Shown: piece after piece, positions 35,922-44,913 of the stretch | How positions within the stretch are numbered: position 1 is the stretch's first letter | Layout: each line of letters opens with the position of its first letter | NCBI RefSeq assembly: GCF_016806835.2 | Contig: NZ_CP086112.1 | Span: forward strand, 204,001-268,000 | Length of the DNA: 64,000 nucleotides | Reading direction: 5' to 3' | Origin: Skermanella rosea | GTDB lineage: Bacteria; Pseudomonadota; Alphaproteobacteria; Azospirillales; Azospirillaceae | Translations under genes and position numbers: made by a program | Notes under the pieces: generated by a model | What the model was told of the DNA's origin: nothing | Seen by the model: the letters and a program-made list of their open reading frames with translations, nothing else | Database searches by the model: none

Positions 35922-36060
35922 TTCCTGATTTCCTCCCTATCGGAGATGCGCGGGCCATGCTCCCGCCATCAACCCGCATGAGGCCGGCCTCGCCTGTTCC
36001 CCGGGGCTTCTCCGTGCCCGGCATTGGACCGGCTGGGCTCAGGCTCGCTCTGCCCTGACC

Positions 36061-36087
36061 TATTTGTCAAACAAATAATGGTTTGAC
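36061..36087. promoter_or_regulatory. Operator-like inverted repeats upstream of gntR
   Basis: TATTTGT/ACAAATA arms (36061-36077, 7-bp arms with 3-nt centre) overlap a second inverted pair GTCAAAC (36066-36072) and GTTTGAC (36081-36087). It lies in the divergent promoter between the binding-protein gene and gntR, fitting a GntR/FadR-family operator. Confidence 0.5.
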
Positions 36088-36146
36088 TTTTTTCGGCGCC
36101 ATCCGCAAACCTGTGCTACGGTGCCCGGAAGACTGAGACGGCGGGG

Positions 36147-36899
36147 ATGCGGGAGAGAATGGGCATGGAGTTCAAGGACGTGGTCACCGCCAGTGCCGCG
36201 CGCCAGATCGCCGAGAGCATCCGCTCCGCGATCCTGGACGGGCGGCTCAAGGTGGACGAGCGGCTGCCGACGGAGGAAGAACTGGCCCAGCAGTTCGGCG
36301 TGTCGCGCCCGACCGTGCGCGAGGCGTTGAAGCGCCTGGCGGCGCAGCACCTGATCCGGTCGCGCCGTGGCCCGACGGGCGGCAACTTCGTCGCCAGCCC
36401 GGCGCCCGAGGAGGCGGCCCTGTCGCTGGCGAACGCCACGACGCTGATGGTCGCGGTCGGCGACTTCGGCCTGGACGACGTGGCGACCGCCCGGCTGGAG
36501 TTGGAATCGGTTTGCTGCCGGCTGGCCGCCCGGCACCGGTCCGACGCCGACCTGGAGGCCATGCGGCGCGAGCTGGGGCGCCAGCGCGACTCTACCTTGA
36601 CGGACGAGGAGTTCTGCGCCTCCGACGTGCGGTTCCACCGGGCGCTGGTCGATGCGACGGGGAACGCGCTGCTGCGCTTCGTCATGCATTCGGTGGTCGA
36701 GGCGCTCCAGCCCGTCAGCAACATGATCATCTTCCGCGTACGCGACCGCCAGACCATCGCGGATTTCCACGAGCGCGTCCTGGATGCGGTGGAGCGGCGC
36801 GACGGCGAGGCCGGCGTCGCCGCGCTCCGCGACCTGATGGCCTATATCCGCGACCGCTACCGCGAGGCACTTGAACGCCGGGCCGAGCGCGCCGGCTGA
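36147..36899 (+). CDS. GntR/FadR-family regulator (FCD type)
   Basis: The protein is 250 residues. The N-terminal winged helix has the GntR core (SIRSAILDGRLKVDERLPTE, then FGVSRPTVREALKRLAAQHL), followed by an all-helical FCD effector domain with DVRFHRALVDATGN and a closing HERVLDAVERRD, whose histidines bind a metal. A GGGAGAG ribosome site at 36150-36156 suggests translation may begin at the ATG at 36165 instead of 36147. It is divergent from the ligase operon and 39 bp upstream of acuI, so it likely represses both until the substrate or a CoA derivative is present. Confidence 0.93.
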   Translation: MRERMGMEFKDVVTASAARQIAESIRSAILDGRLKVDERLPTEEELAQQFGVSRPTVREALKRLAAQHLIRSRRGPTGGNFVASPAPEEAALSLANATTLMVAVGDFGLDDVATARLELESVCCRLAARHRSDADLEAMRRELGRQRDSTLTDEEFCASDVRFHRALVDATGNALLRFVMHSVVEALQPVSNMIIFRVRDRQTIADFHERVLDAVERRDGEAGVAALRDLMAYIRDRYREALERRAERAG

Positions 36900-36938
36900 G
36901 CCGACCGTCACGAACATCAGCAAGGGGAGAAACCGCCG

Positions 36939-37931
36939 ATGACCGACACGACCTTCCGCGCCCTGGTCGCGGACCAGAAGGACGGCGCGCAGACCGTCGA
37001 ACTGAAACGCTGGAGCGACGCTGATCTGCCCGACGGCGATGTGACCGTCAGGGTCGCCTGGTCCAGCCTCAACTACAAGGACGGGCTGGCGCTGACCGGC
37101 AAAGGCCGCATCCTGCGCAGGTTTCCCATGGTGCCGGGCATCGACTTCGCCGGGACGGTGGTCGAGTCGGCCTCGCCCGACTACAGGCCGGGCGACGGCG
37201 TGGTCCTGACCGGTTGGGGCGTCGGCGAGAGCTGGTCCGGCGGCTTCGCCGAGCGTGCCCGGGTGAAGTCGGACTGGCTGGTGCCGCTCCCCGACGGGCT
37301 GGATGCGCGCCACGCGATGGCCGTCGGCACGGCGGGCTTGACCGCCATGCTGTGCGTCATGGCGCTGGAGCGCCACGGCATCGATCGCGCCCGGGAGGTG
37401 TTGGTGACCGGCGCCGCGGGCGGCGTCGGCAGCGTCGCGGTGCGGCTGCTCGCCAACCTGGGCTACAAGGTCGCCGCCTCGACCGGCCGGCCGGAACAGG
37501 CTGACTACCTGAGATCGCTCGGCGCGGCCGTGATCGTCGATCGCGCCGAGTTGGCGCAGCCGTCGAAGCCGCTGCTGTCCGAGCGCTGGGGCGGCGCGGT
37601 CGACACGGTCGGCAGCACGACGCTCGCGACCGTGCTGGCGGGCACCGTGTACGGCGGCGCGGTCGCAGCCTGCGGGCTCGCGGGCGGTCCGGACCTGCCC
37701 GCCACCGTGATGCCCTTCATCCTGCGCAACGTCGCCCTGCTCGGCGTGGATTCCGTCAACTGCCCCCGGGAGCGCCGGATCGAGGCCTGGCAGCGCATCG
37801 CGCGGGAACTGCCGCCGGAGAGCCTGGACGCGGTCACGACCGAGATTTCGCTCGAGGAACTGCCGGCCAAGGGGGCCGAGATCCTGAAAGGCCGGATCCG
37901 CGGCCGTACCGTGGTCCGGGTCGGCGGCTGA
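36939..37931 (+). CDS. acuI: Acryloyl-CoA reductase-type MDR oxidoreductase
   Basis: The protein is 330 residues of the zinc-free medium-chain reductase family (YhdH/AcuI). It opens with MTDTTFRALVADQKDG and contains SSLNYKDGLALTGKGRI, VPGIDFAGTV, GWGVGESWSGGFAE, and the NADPH fold TGAAGGVGSVAVRLLANLGY, all typical of AcuI, which reduces toxic acryloyl-CoA to propanoyl-CoA. A GAGGGAGAAACC-like ribosome site precedes the ATG. It is co-directional with gntR. AcuI occurs in DMSP, 3-hydroxypropionate and propanoyl pathways; no DMSP lyase or dddD is seen here. Confidence 0.9.
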   Translation: MTDTTFRALVADQKDGAQTVELKRWSDADLPDGDVTVRVAWSSLNYKDGLALTGKGRILRRFPMVPGIDFAGTVVESASPDYRPGDGVVLTGWGVGESWSGGFAERARVKSDWLVPLPDGLDARHAMAVGTAGLTAMLCVMALERHGIDRAREVLVTGAAGGVGSVAVRLLANLGYKVAASTGRPEQADYLRSLGAAVIVDRAELAQPSKPLLSERWGGAVDTVGSTTLATVLAGTVYGGAVAACGLAGGPDLPATVMPFILRNVALLGVDSVNCPRERRIEAWQRIARELPPESLDAVTTEISLEELPAKGAEILKGRIRGRTVVRVGG

Positions 37932-38174
37932 CGCCGGGGCTGCTCCGGCGCAGGGAGGGATAAGAGCGGAGCGCCATCTCATCAACGCCACGAGGGTGTC
38001 CGGATGCGATACGTTATCGGTGCTGTCGACGGTCGACCGGACGACGGCTTTGATTTTGGTGCGGTCGCCTGAACTGGGTGGCTGGCAGCTCTCCAGGTTC
38101 CGGTGCCGCAGGTCGAACCGATGTCGGTGCGTGCGACCGTCGAGGTCGCCACCGGGCGACTTCCGAACGCTGAA

Positions 38175-38236
38175 CGTCAACAGCCTTCGTGGGGACCCAA
38201 ATCCGCTTTCAGGAATTGGGCGGAAGGCTGTTGACG
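38175..38236. repeat. GTCAACAG hairpin 1
   Basis: Arms CGTCAACAGCCTTC (38175-38188) and the exact complement (38223-38236) bound a 34-base interior that itself contains CCCAA...TTGGG. No T-run follows. Confidence 0.7.
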
Positions 38237-38263
38237 CCCGCGACTATGATATCCTGACGGCTT

Positions 38264-38286
38264 CCTGGTTTGATTATCAAACCAGG
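38264..38286. promoter_or_regulatory. Perfect palindrome CCTGGTTTGAT-T-ATCAAACCAGG
   Basis: There are 11-bp perfect arms around a single T. The half-site GTTTGA/TCAAAC also occurs upstream of gntR (36066-36087), though in opposite order. It looks like an operator but sits between two convergent gene ends. Confidence 0.5.
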
Positions 38287-38568
38287 GTGCACTCCCGGCG
38301 AGGGACCTTCAAACCTTACTTCCCCATAGCCGGAAACACACAAGCACCTTGATGACGGTGGACCGCCAGACTCCTGCCTGGGAAAGCGATGCGTGTCCGC
38401 CGCCATGATGGAAAGCCAGGATGGCGTGCTCCGCGTCACCCTGTCAGCCCGGCAACGTTCATCCCCCGGGACTGTGATTGGGGCAAAGGCAGTGCACTCG
38501 CCGGGCCGGCATCTCTTCCGGTTGGCGGTGGCAACTGGAGGAAAGCCAAGAGGGTATTCATCAGGTAG

Positions 38569-38630
38569 GGTCAACAGGGTTTCGCCCACGCGCCGCTTGT
38601 GTGCGCGGGGTCCCGCGAACCCTGTTGACC
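38569..38630. repeat. GTCAACAG hairpin 2
   Basis: Arms GGTCAACAGGGTT (38569-38581) and AACCCTGTTGACC (38618-38630) give a 13-bp perfect stem that extends past one bulge into CGC/GCG. Ends and overall length match hairpin 1. Confidence 0.7.
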
Positions 38631-40039
38631 TCGACCCTGGACGGGCTGATCGCCACGCGGTGGCTGCTCCGCTTACGGACGCGTCGGGAAGGCGGGCCGC
38701 GCCGGCCTCTCCATTGGTGGTGCGCGATCATGGCCGGGGACTGCCAGCCGACTTCGACGTGCAGGCTGGCGGTAACCGGGGCACGCCGCAGGGTAATGAG
38801 ATGAACGGTCTCCGCATCTGGGCACTACGGTGCCGGATGACGAACAAGCTCCCCCTCATCACGCTGACCTGCGCCCGGCTCTACATCTCGGCGGCGATCG
38901 CGGAGAGCAGATCCATTCCATACTTCTCGGCGAAGGATTCGCGCAGAGGATCCTCGACGATCTGCCGGAACCGGGTGGTGTCGATTTCCTCGATCACCTC
39001 CATGCCCGCCTCCTTCAGCCCGGCAATGATCTCGGCAACCTGCTTCGCGTTGAGATCGCGCTGGTAAGCCGCCGTCTCGCGCGCGGAGTCGATCAGGATC
39101 GTCCGGTACTCCGCCGGCAGGCTATCGAACTTACGTTTGTTCATCACGAGGATAAGGGGCGAGTAGGCGTGGTGAGTGAGGGTGAGATACTTCTGGATTT
39201 CGTAGTACTTGGCCGCCCACAGCACCGGTAGCGGGTGCTCCTGGGCATCAACGGCACCGGTCTCAAGCGCGGAGTAGAGCTCCGAGTAGGCCATCGGCAC
39301 CGGATTTGCGCCCAGGAGTTCGAATGCCTGGATGTGGAAGGGGTTGGGGGTGGTCCGGATCTTCAGGCCTTTGATGTCCTCATGCGAGCGGATCGGGCGC
39401 CTGCTGTTGGTCATCTCGCGCCAGCCGTTCTCGAGGAAGGCGAGGCCCTGGACGCCGTGCGGGGTCAGCTTGTCGAGCACACTCTGGCCGACCTTGCCAT
39501 CGAGCACGCGGTAGGCATGCCCGGCATCGCGGAACAGGAACGGCAGCTCAAGCGCCGCCGTCTCACCGACGAGGCCGTTGAAGGTGGTCGATCCGGACTG
39601 CACGATGTCGATGATTCCGCCGCGCAGCAGATTCAGCGCCTGGGGGCCAGCGCCGAGCCCGCTGTTCGGATAGACGGTGATCTCGATGCCGCCGTTGGTG
39701 CGATCCTTCACGAGTTCGGCGAACCTGGTCGCCGCCAGATGTTGAGTGGACTCGACCGCTACCTCATGGGCCAGCTTGAACTTGTACTCGGCGCCGGAAG
39801 CCGTGCTGGCCAGCATGGCCATGGAGCCGATCACGAGACCTAGATGTCAATCGGCTTCGAATAACCAGCCAGCATCGGCGTCCAATATCCAACCATTCTT
39901 TTGGTTGTAGAACCTCTTGTCCAGGGAGTCCACGGGAGGGACCCGCGCGCGCCGCGGAGTGCCCGTCATGACCGACGTAGCGGCGCGTGTGGGAGGAAAC
40001 CTGTGGGCCCCCCTGGACAAGGCACGGGCGGAAGGAAGG

Positions 40040-40771
40040 TCAGGAGCGGTTCTTGAACCGCCAGCTTTCGTTCCCGGTCTCCAGGATGTCGCAGTGGTGC
40101 GTCAGCCGGTCGAGCAGGGCGGCCGTCATCTTGGTGTCGCCCCCGAAGACGGACGGCCACTCGGCGAAGCTCAGGTTCGTCGTGATGAACACCGACGTCC
40201 GGGAATAGAGCTTGCTCAGCGTATGGAACAGCAGCTGGCCGCCATTCTGGGAGAACGGCAGGTAGCCGAGCTCGTCCAGCACCACCAGATCGACGCGGGT
40301 CAGCTGGTCGGCGAGCTTGCCGGCCTGACCGGCCCGGGCCTCGGCCTCCAGCCGGTTCACCAGGTCGATGACGTTGAAGAACCGGGCGCGCGCGCCGCGG
40401 CGTACGCAGTTGGCGGTGATGGCGATGCAGATGTGCGTCTTGCCGGAACCCGTTCCGCCGACGAACACGGCGTTGCGCTGGGTCTCCAGGAAGCCGCCGT
40501 CGTGCAGGTCGCGCACCAGCGCTTCGTTCACCGGGCTGGCCGCGAAGTCGAACTCGGCAAGCGTCCTGGCCAGCGGCAGCCTGGCCGCGCCGAGCTGGTA
40601 GCGGATCGAGCGCGCCTTCTTCTCGGCGCGCTCCGCGGCCAGCAGGTCGCCCAGGATCTGCTGGACGGTGCGCTGCCGCTTCAGGCCGTCGGCCATCACC
40701 TCGTCGTAGACCGCGCGCATTCCCGCCAGGCTGAGCTCGGCCATCATCGCCATCAGCTCATGCCGCTCCAT
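40040..40771 (-). CDS. istB: IS21 helper ATPase IstB
   Basis: The 243-residue AAA+ ATPase has Walker [11 protein letters not shown] and Walker [11 protein letters not shown], plus the sensor-1 region [11 protein letters not shown]. The DnaC/IstB length and motif set is complete. The N-terminal helical part ([20 protein letters not shown]) is the usual oligomerisation region. It overlaps istA by 14 bases, the classical istA-istB arrangement. IstB assembles on target DNA and controls transposition immunity and efficiency. Confidence 0.96.
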   Translation of the reverse strand: MERHELMAMMAELSLAGMRAVYDEVMADGLKRQRTVQQILGDLLAAERAEKKARSIRYQLGAARLPLARTLAEFDFAASPVNEALVRDLHDGGFLETQRNAVFVGGTGSGKTHICIAITANCVRRGARARFFNVIDLVNRLEAEARAGQAGKLADQLTRVDLVVLDELGYLPFSQNGGQLLFHTLSKLYSRTSVFITTNLSFAEWPSVFGGDTKMTAALLDRLTHHCDILETGNESWRFKNRS

Positions 40772-42275
40772 GACAGCCCTCCCGTGCCGCGCGCAGGCCG
40801 TCGTAGCGCGCGCAGTCGGCGGCCGGTTCGATCGTCAGCGTCAGCGCCGCCGGCACTGCCACGGGCGTCGTCGGGGTGACGTCGTGGCGCCGGGCGAGGA
40901 TGTTCAGGATGACGTCCCGGCTGTGCGTCCCGCTCGCCAGCGCCTCGCGGCAGGCGGCCTCCACCGCGTCCAGGCCGTCGGTCAGGATGGCGGCGAGAAT
41001 GCCGACGAACTGCCGGTCGGCTTCGTCGGAGCGGCCCAGCCGGACCCTCACCTTGGCCAGGGCCGCAGGCAGCTCCCACTGCCGGAACGGCGCCCCGTTG
41101 CGCAGCGCGCCGGGCTTGCGGGCGAGGACCGGCAGGTAGTGCAGCGGATCGTAGATCGTGTGGCCGTGCCCGAAGGCCCGCCGGTGCTCGGCCACCACCG
41201 TGCCGTCGCACCACGCCACGAGCCGGTCGGCGTAGGCGCGCACCTGCACCGGCTTGCCGGCCGCCACCGCCGCCACGCTGTAGCGGTTGCGCTCGAAGCG
41301 GATCAGGCAGGTCTTCGACGCGCTGGCCGTGATCTCGTGGAAGCCGTCGAAGGCATTGGCCACGGCGACCAGCGCCGGCCGCTCCGCCTCGAACACCGCC
41401 CACACCGTCCGGTCGGGGAACTCGGGATGCGGTGCGGTGCGCGCCCACGCCTCCACGGCGTGGCGCAGCCGCTCGTTTACTTCCTCCAGCGTTGCCGCCC
41501 GCAGGCGTGGGGTGAACAGGCGCTGGCGCAACGTGCCGACCTGGTTCTCGACCTGCCCCTTCTCCCAGCCCGAGGCCGGCGTGCAGGCCACCGGCTCGAC
41601 CAGGTAGTGCGAGCACATCTGGGCGAAGCGGCGGTTGAAGCGCCGCTCCTTGCCGACGAACACGGCGTCAACCGCCGTCTTCATGTTGTCGTAGATGCCG
41701 CGCTCGCACAGGCCGCCGTAGAACGCCGCGGCGCGGGCGTGGGCGTCGAACACCATCTCCTGGGTCTGGCGGGGGTAGACCGCCACGAACGGCATCCGGC
41801 TGTGGCACAGGCGCACGTGGGCCACCTGCACCTTCGTCGTCACCCCGTCCAGGACGATCCACTCCTCCGCCCAGTCGAACTGGTAAGCCTCGCCCGGTGC
41901 GAAGGTCAGCGGCACGAATGCCTCGGCCGTCGTCGCCGGCTGGCGCCGCTTCCACCGCGTGATATAGCGCCGCACGGCGTCGTAGCCGCCCTCGAACCCG
42001 GCCACTGTCAACTGGTCGAAGAGCCCCCGGTAGTCGAGCCGGTCGCGCGCCGGCCGGCGGTCGTTCTCCGCGATCAACCGTTCCAGCTCCGCCTGGAACT
42101 GCCCCAGCTTTGGATACGGCTGCCGCGTCCGCTCGTACCGCGGCGCCGTCTCACCAGACCGCAGGTACTTCGCCACCGTTTCCCGGTTGATCTTCAACGC
42201 CCGGGCGATGGCCCGAACGCTCCGCCCCTTCGCGTGCTCCCGCCGTATCCGCGCGATCGTCTCCACTGTCAGCAT
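40758..42275 (-). CDS. istA: IS21 transposase IstA
   Basis: The protein is 505 residues. An N-terminal helix-turn-helix ([20 protein letters not shown]) is followed by an rve integrase core. Catalytic acidic residues lie in [10 protein letters not shown], in the [10 protein letters not shown] segment, and in [11 protein letters not shown], consistent with DDE. A C-terminal DNA-binding tail ([18 protein letters not shown]) is present. It is intact with no internal stop, inside the element that interrupts dctP. It reads toward the left, opposite in direction to gntR-acuI. Confidence 0.96.
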   Translation of the reverse strand: MLTVETIARIRREHAKGRSVRAIARALKINRETVAKYLRSGETAPRYERTRQPYPKLGQFQAELERLIAENDRRPARDRLDYRGLFDQLTVAGFEGGYDAVRRYITRWKRRQPATTAEAFVPLTFAPGEAYQFDWAEEWIVLDGVTTKVQVAHVRLCHSRMPFVAVYPRQTQEMVFDAHARAAAFYGGLCERGIYDNMKTAVDAVFVGKERRFNRRFAQMCSHYLVEPVACTPASGWEKGQVENQVGTLRQRLFTPRLRAATLEEVNERLRHAVEAWARTAPHPEFPDRTVWAVFEAERPALVAVANAFDGFHEITASASKTCLIRFERNRYSVAAVAAGKPVQVRAYADRLVAWCDGTVVAEHRRAFGHGHTIYDPLHYLPVLARKPGALRNGAPFRQWELPAALAKVRVRLGRSDEADRQFVGILAAILTDGLDAVEAACREALASGTHSRDVILNILARRHDVTPTTPVAVPAALTLTIEPAADCARYDGLRAAREGCHGAA

Positions 42276-43416
42276 CCCCGCGTGCCACCCCCTCGTCCAA
42301 CCAAGGGTGGTATTGTGCCAGATCCGAGGCGGCCGGTTATTGGACGCCGATCACCTCCGAAACTGGCCTACTGTTCCACGCCGATGCACACCTAGAAGCT
42401 TCATTCCTCTACCTCCCTGGTGATGCGCCCGTCTGGCGGCGGGCAACGGGTGACTTGACGTTCCGTGACCTAGAAAGCGGCCGGCATGACAAGGCCGAAT
42501 CGCTGTGCCGTTCCACCGAGCCGTTGCACGGTATGCTCGGATAGGGGCACTCCCTGCTCGCGGGCGGCTGCGATGTTGCGCTCGGCCTGCTCGCCCGGCA
42601 GGCGCACTGGCATGCCTTCGCGCAACGGGGCATTGGCTTGGCAACGTTCAGTGAGATAATCCATCTGCTCGAGAAAGGCCTCGCGGCCGGCGAAGGCGTC
42701 CGGGTCGAGAACCTGCAGAAAGACGTTGCCGCCCCAGCGCTTCTCCGTGTCCTTGCGGCCAAGCCCGGACAGGCCCTGGGTGAGCGCCTCGACCATCAGC
42801 GCCAGGCCAAAGCCCTTGTGGCCATACTCGAGCCCACCGAGCAGCAAGAGACTGCCGCGCGGCTCCGTCTGCTCCAGGACGCGCGGATTCCGTGTCGGTC
42901 GACCCTCGCCGTCGAGCAGCCAGGGGTGCTCGAAGTCCTCGCCGGTGGCAGCCTTCTGACGGGTCATGGAGACCGTGGTGATCGAGGCGCAGATGTCAAC
43001 CAGGATCGGCGTGTGGGTCCCGGGATAGCCGATGGCGAACGGGTTGGGCGTCAGCAGCGGCTCGCGCCCGCCGTAAGGGGCGACGAAGCCGAAGGCGGGA
43101 TCCGAGGTGGCCAGGATGGCGACGAAGCCCCGGTCTGTCGCCTGCTTCACGAGCGTCGCGAGACAGGCGATGTGATGGCTGCGGCGCATCGCGAAGGTCA
43201 TCACGCCGTGCCTCGCGATCCGCTCGAAGGCGATGTCGAGCGCCTGTTGGACCAGCCACAGACCCGGCAGGTAGTTGCCGTCCCAAACCATGACCGCGCC
43301 ATTATCCCGCAGACATTCCCGGCATTATGGTGCTGTAGCCAAAGGCCACCGAAATGGGTGACGGCGAGTTCCTGGCATGATAGAACATATCAGGAACATT
43401 GATCGGGGGGATCGCC

Positions 43417-44394
43417 ATGGCCGCCCATTTTCTGCTGTCTCCGCTGTGTCGCACGTTAAGCATTGCCGAGGTCGCGCGAATGAGTGAGGAAGAAGCGTGG
43501 CGGGCGTTCTGCAGGATCCGGTGGGCAGCCACTGGGGGCGATCCGGTCTGCCCCCGATGCCAGGGCATGGTCCACTACACCCGGTCGGCAAGGCGCAGGT
43601 GGATCTGCAAAAGCTGCGGCTACGAGTTCAGCGTCACCGCCGGAACCATCCTGGCCGACCGCAAGATGAGCTTCGGCGATCTGTTGCTGGCGATCTTCCT
43701 GTTCGTCAATGCGGTCAAGGGCTTGCCGGCTCTTCAGCTGTCCCGCGAAGTCGGCTGCGACTACAAGGTCGCCTTCGTGCTGCTGCACAAGCTTCGGGAG
43801 TGCCTGGAGGCCGAGCAAGCCCGGCATCTCCTGGGCGGCGAGGGAACCGAGTGCGAGACCGACACCGCCTACTTCGGAGGCTACAGCAAGCCGGCCAATC
43901 ATCAGGACAACCGCCGTGATCTGCGGCTGGCGGAGAACCGGACCGGCAAGCGCCAGTGCGTCGTCGTGGTGCGCCAGCGCACCGGCGGGACATCGACCGC
44001 CGTCATCCCGGGCGAGTCGGCTGCTCCGGCCTTCGTCCGGCGCAAGGTCGAGCGCGGCGGCGTGATCCACGCCGATGAGGGAGCCGCCTTCGACGAACTG
44101 CACGCCCGCTACGTCATGGCCCGGATCAACCACGAGGAGGCCTACTCCAAGGACGGCGCCTGCACCAACCAGGCCGAAAGCTTCTTCAGCCGGATACGCC
44201 GGGCCGAGGTCGGAATCCATCACCACATCGCCGGCCTTTATCTCCGGCGCTACGCCGCGGAAATGAGCTGGCGTGAGGACCTGCGGGCGACCGACAACAG
44301 CCGGCTGACCAGCGAGGTCATGGCTCTGACCATGCGCCGCGGGCATTCGGTGGACTGGCGGGGTTACTGGCGGCGCCGACAGCACGCGGCCTGA
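43417..44394 (+). CDS. IS1595-family (ISXO2-like) transposase
   Basis: The protein is 325 residues from the ATG at 43417, after GGGGGGAT. The N-terminal zinc ribbon has CPRCQGMVHY and CKSCGYEF. A DDE core follows: ETDTAYFGGYSKP carries the first Asp, VIHADEGAAFDELHARY the second and NQAESFFSRIRRAE the catalytic Asn/Glu region. ISXO2-like domain boundaries (about 130-280) and length fit. The reading frame is intact. It converges on the passenger gene, whose stop codon touches its own. Confidence 0.94.
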   Translation: MAAHFLLSPLCRTLSIAEVARMSEEEAWRAFCRIRWAATGGDPVCPRCQGMVHYTRSARRRWICKSCGYEFSVTAGTILADRKMSFGDLLLAIFLFVNAVKGLPALQLSREVGCDYKVAFVLLHKLRECLEAEQARHLLGGEGTECETDTAYFGGYSKPANHQDNRRDLRLAENRTGKRQCVVVVRQRTGGTSTAVIPGESAAPAFVRRKVERGGVIHADEGAAFDELHARYVMARINHEEAYSKDGACTNQAESFFSRIRRAEVGIHHHIAGLYLRRYAAEMSWREDLRATDNSRLTSEVMALTMRRGHSVDWRGYWRRRQHAA

Positions 44395-44913
44395 TCACCA
44401 GCCGGCCACCCTCCACCGGGCGTTCCAGCCATTCTCGGCGCCGACCCGCTCCAAAATGCCGCGTTGCCACTGCCGGCGGATGACGTTGTGGACCTTGTGC
44501 TGGAAGGCGACGGTGAGCTTCTGGTCGCCCTGGTCCATCAGACACTCGACCATGATGGTCCGCGCGACGTCCGCCGGCCTGACCGGTTCCGCGGCATCGC
44601 GGACCTTCTCCAGCACCCGGCGGGTCAACTCGCCTTTGCGGAAGCCCTCCTTCGAGCGCTTATGCCTGACCGCCGCCGGCATCGTGTCGCGCTCGGGTTC
44701 CAGGTGCCCAAACGTCTTCAGGGTCTCGGAAACCGCCGTGATCTGACGGCGCAGGCAGGTTACCGTGTCCTCCGCGACCACCAGATCGGCAGCGAGAGCG
44801 CTGCGCTTCTCCAGCAGGGCGCTGATCACGACCTCCGCTTGGCTCGCTGCCTGCTCGGAGGATTCGGGGAACGATCCAGCCTTGCCACCTGGTAAAGAAA
44901 CTTCCCATGACAT
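44395..44913 (-). CDS. IS1595 passenger gene, winged-helix-like, unknown
   Basis: The protein is 172 residues. The N-terminal third (SQAEVVISALLEKRSALAAD, then VAEDTVTCLRRQITAVSETL) is a predicted coiled coil. The C-terminal part (LTRRVLEKVRDAAEPVRPAD, then HKVHNVIRRQWQRGILERVG) has the alternating helix pattern of a small DNA-binding domain. It lies inside the element, convergent with the transposase, so it travels with it. Similar accessory genes occur in some IS1595 elements and might regulate transposition. It is intact, with AGGAG just upstream of the ATG. Confidence 0.8.
   Translation of the reverse strand: MSWEVSLPGGKAGSFPESSEQAASQAEVVISALLEKRSALAADLVVAEDTVTCLRRQITAVSETLKTFGHLEPERDTMPAAVRHKRSKEGFRKGELTRRVLEKVRDAAEPVRPADVARTIMVECLMDQGDQKLTVAFQHKVHNVIRRQWQRGILERVGAENGWNARWRVAGW

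Larger units (their letters stand above)
37932..38880. other. Intergenic stretch between two gene 3' ends, with strong palindromes
   Basis: This 949 bp region has no intact gene. It holds two GTCAACAG-bounded hairpins (38175-38236 and 38569-38630) and a perfect 23-bp palindrome (38264-38286). A short coding-like stretch around 38690-38800 (VVRDHGRGLPADFDVQAGG) resembles the ATP-lid of a histidine kinase, probably a remnant. TRAP permease genes expected next to dctP are not here. Confidence 0.5.
39845..42390 (-). mobile_element. IS21-family insertion sequence, intact
   Basis: The 2546-bp element carries istA-istB. Left end TGTCAATCGGCTTCGAATAA; right end, read inward, TGTGCATCGGCGTGGAACAG. 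Internal subterminal repeats share ATCGGCGTCCAATA on both sides, as is usual for IS21. Ends are 5'-TG...CA-3'. The target duplication CCTAGA is at 39839-39844 and 42391-42396. Both genes are intact, so it is probably active or recently inserted. Confidence 0.92.
38881..42404 (-). pseudogene. dctP: dctP, TRAP solute-binding protein, interrupted by IS21-family element
   Basis: The 3' part (38881-39844) encodes GAEYKFKLAHEVAVEST...NSGLGAGPQALNLLRGG...ENGWREMTNSRRPIRS, a typical periplasmic dicarboxylate/solute-binding protein of a TRAP transporter. Its 5' end lies across the insertion: at 42391-42404 an ATG with a GGGAGGTAGAGGA ribosome site encodes MKLL. Deleting 39845-42390 and one CCTAGA copy rejoins MKLLGLVIGSMAMLASTASG, a complete signal peptide. 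The gene is thus functionally broken after the fifth codon (a GTG at 39834 could only make a protein lacking part of the signal). dctQ and dctM are absent from the window. Confidence 0.9.

Noticed and set aside
38264-38286. Operator of the nearby GntR protein
   Set aside because: The half-sites are in the opposite order and the site lies between two gene 3' ends; kept only as a palindrome of unknown role.
38393-39067. 224-codon plus-strand frame
   Set aside because: Its right half is antisense to dctP and its left half crosses a hairpin; only a short kinase-like stretch is plausible.
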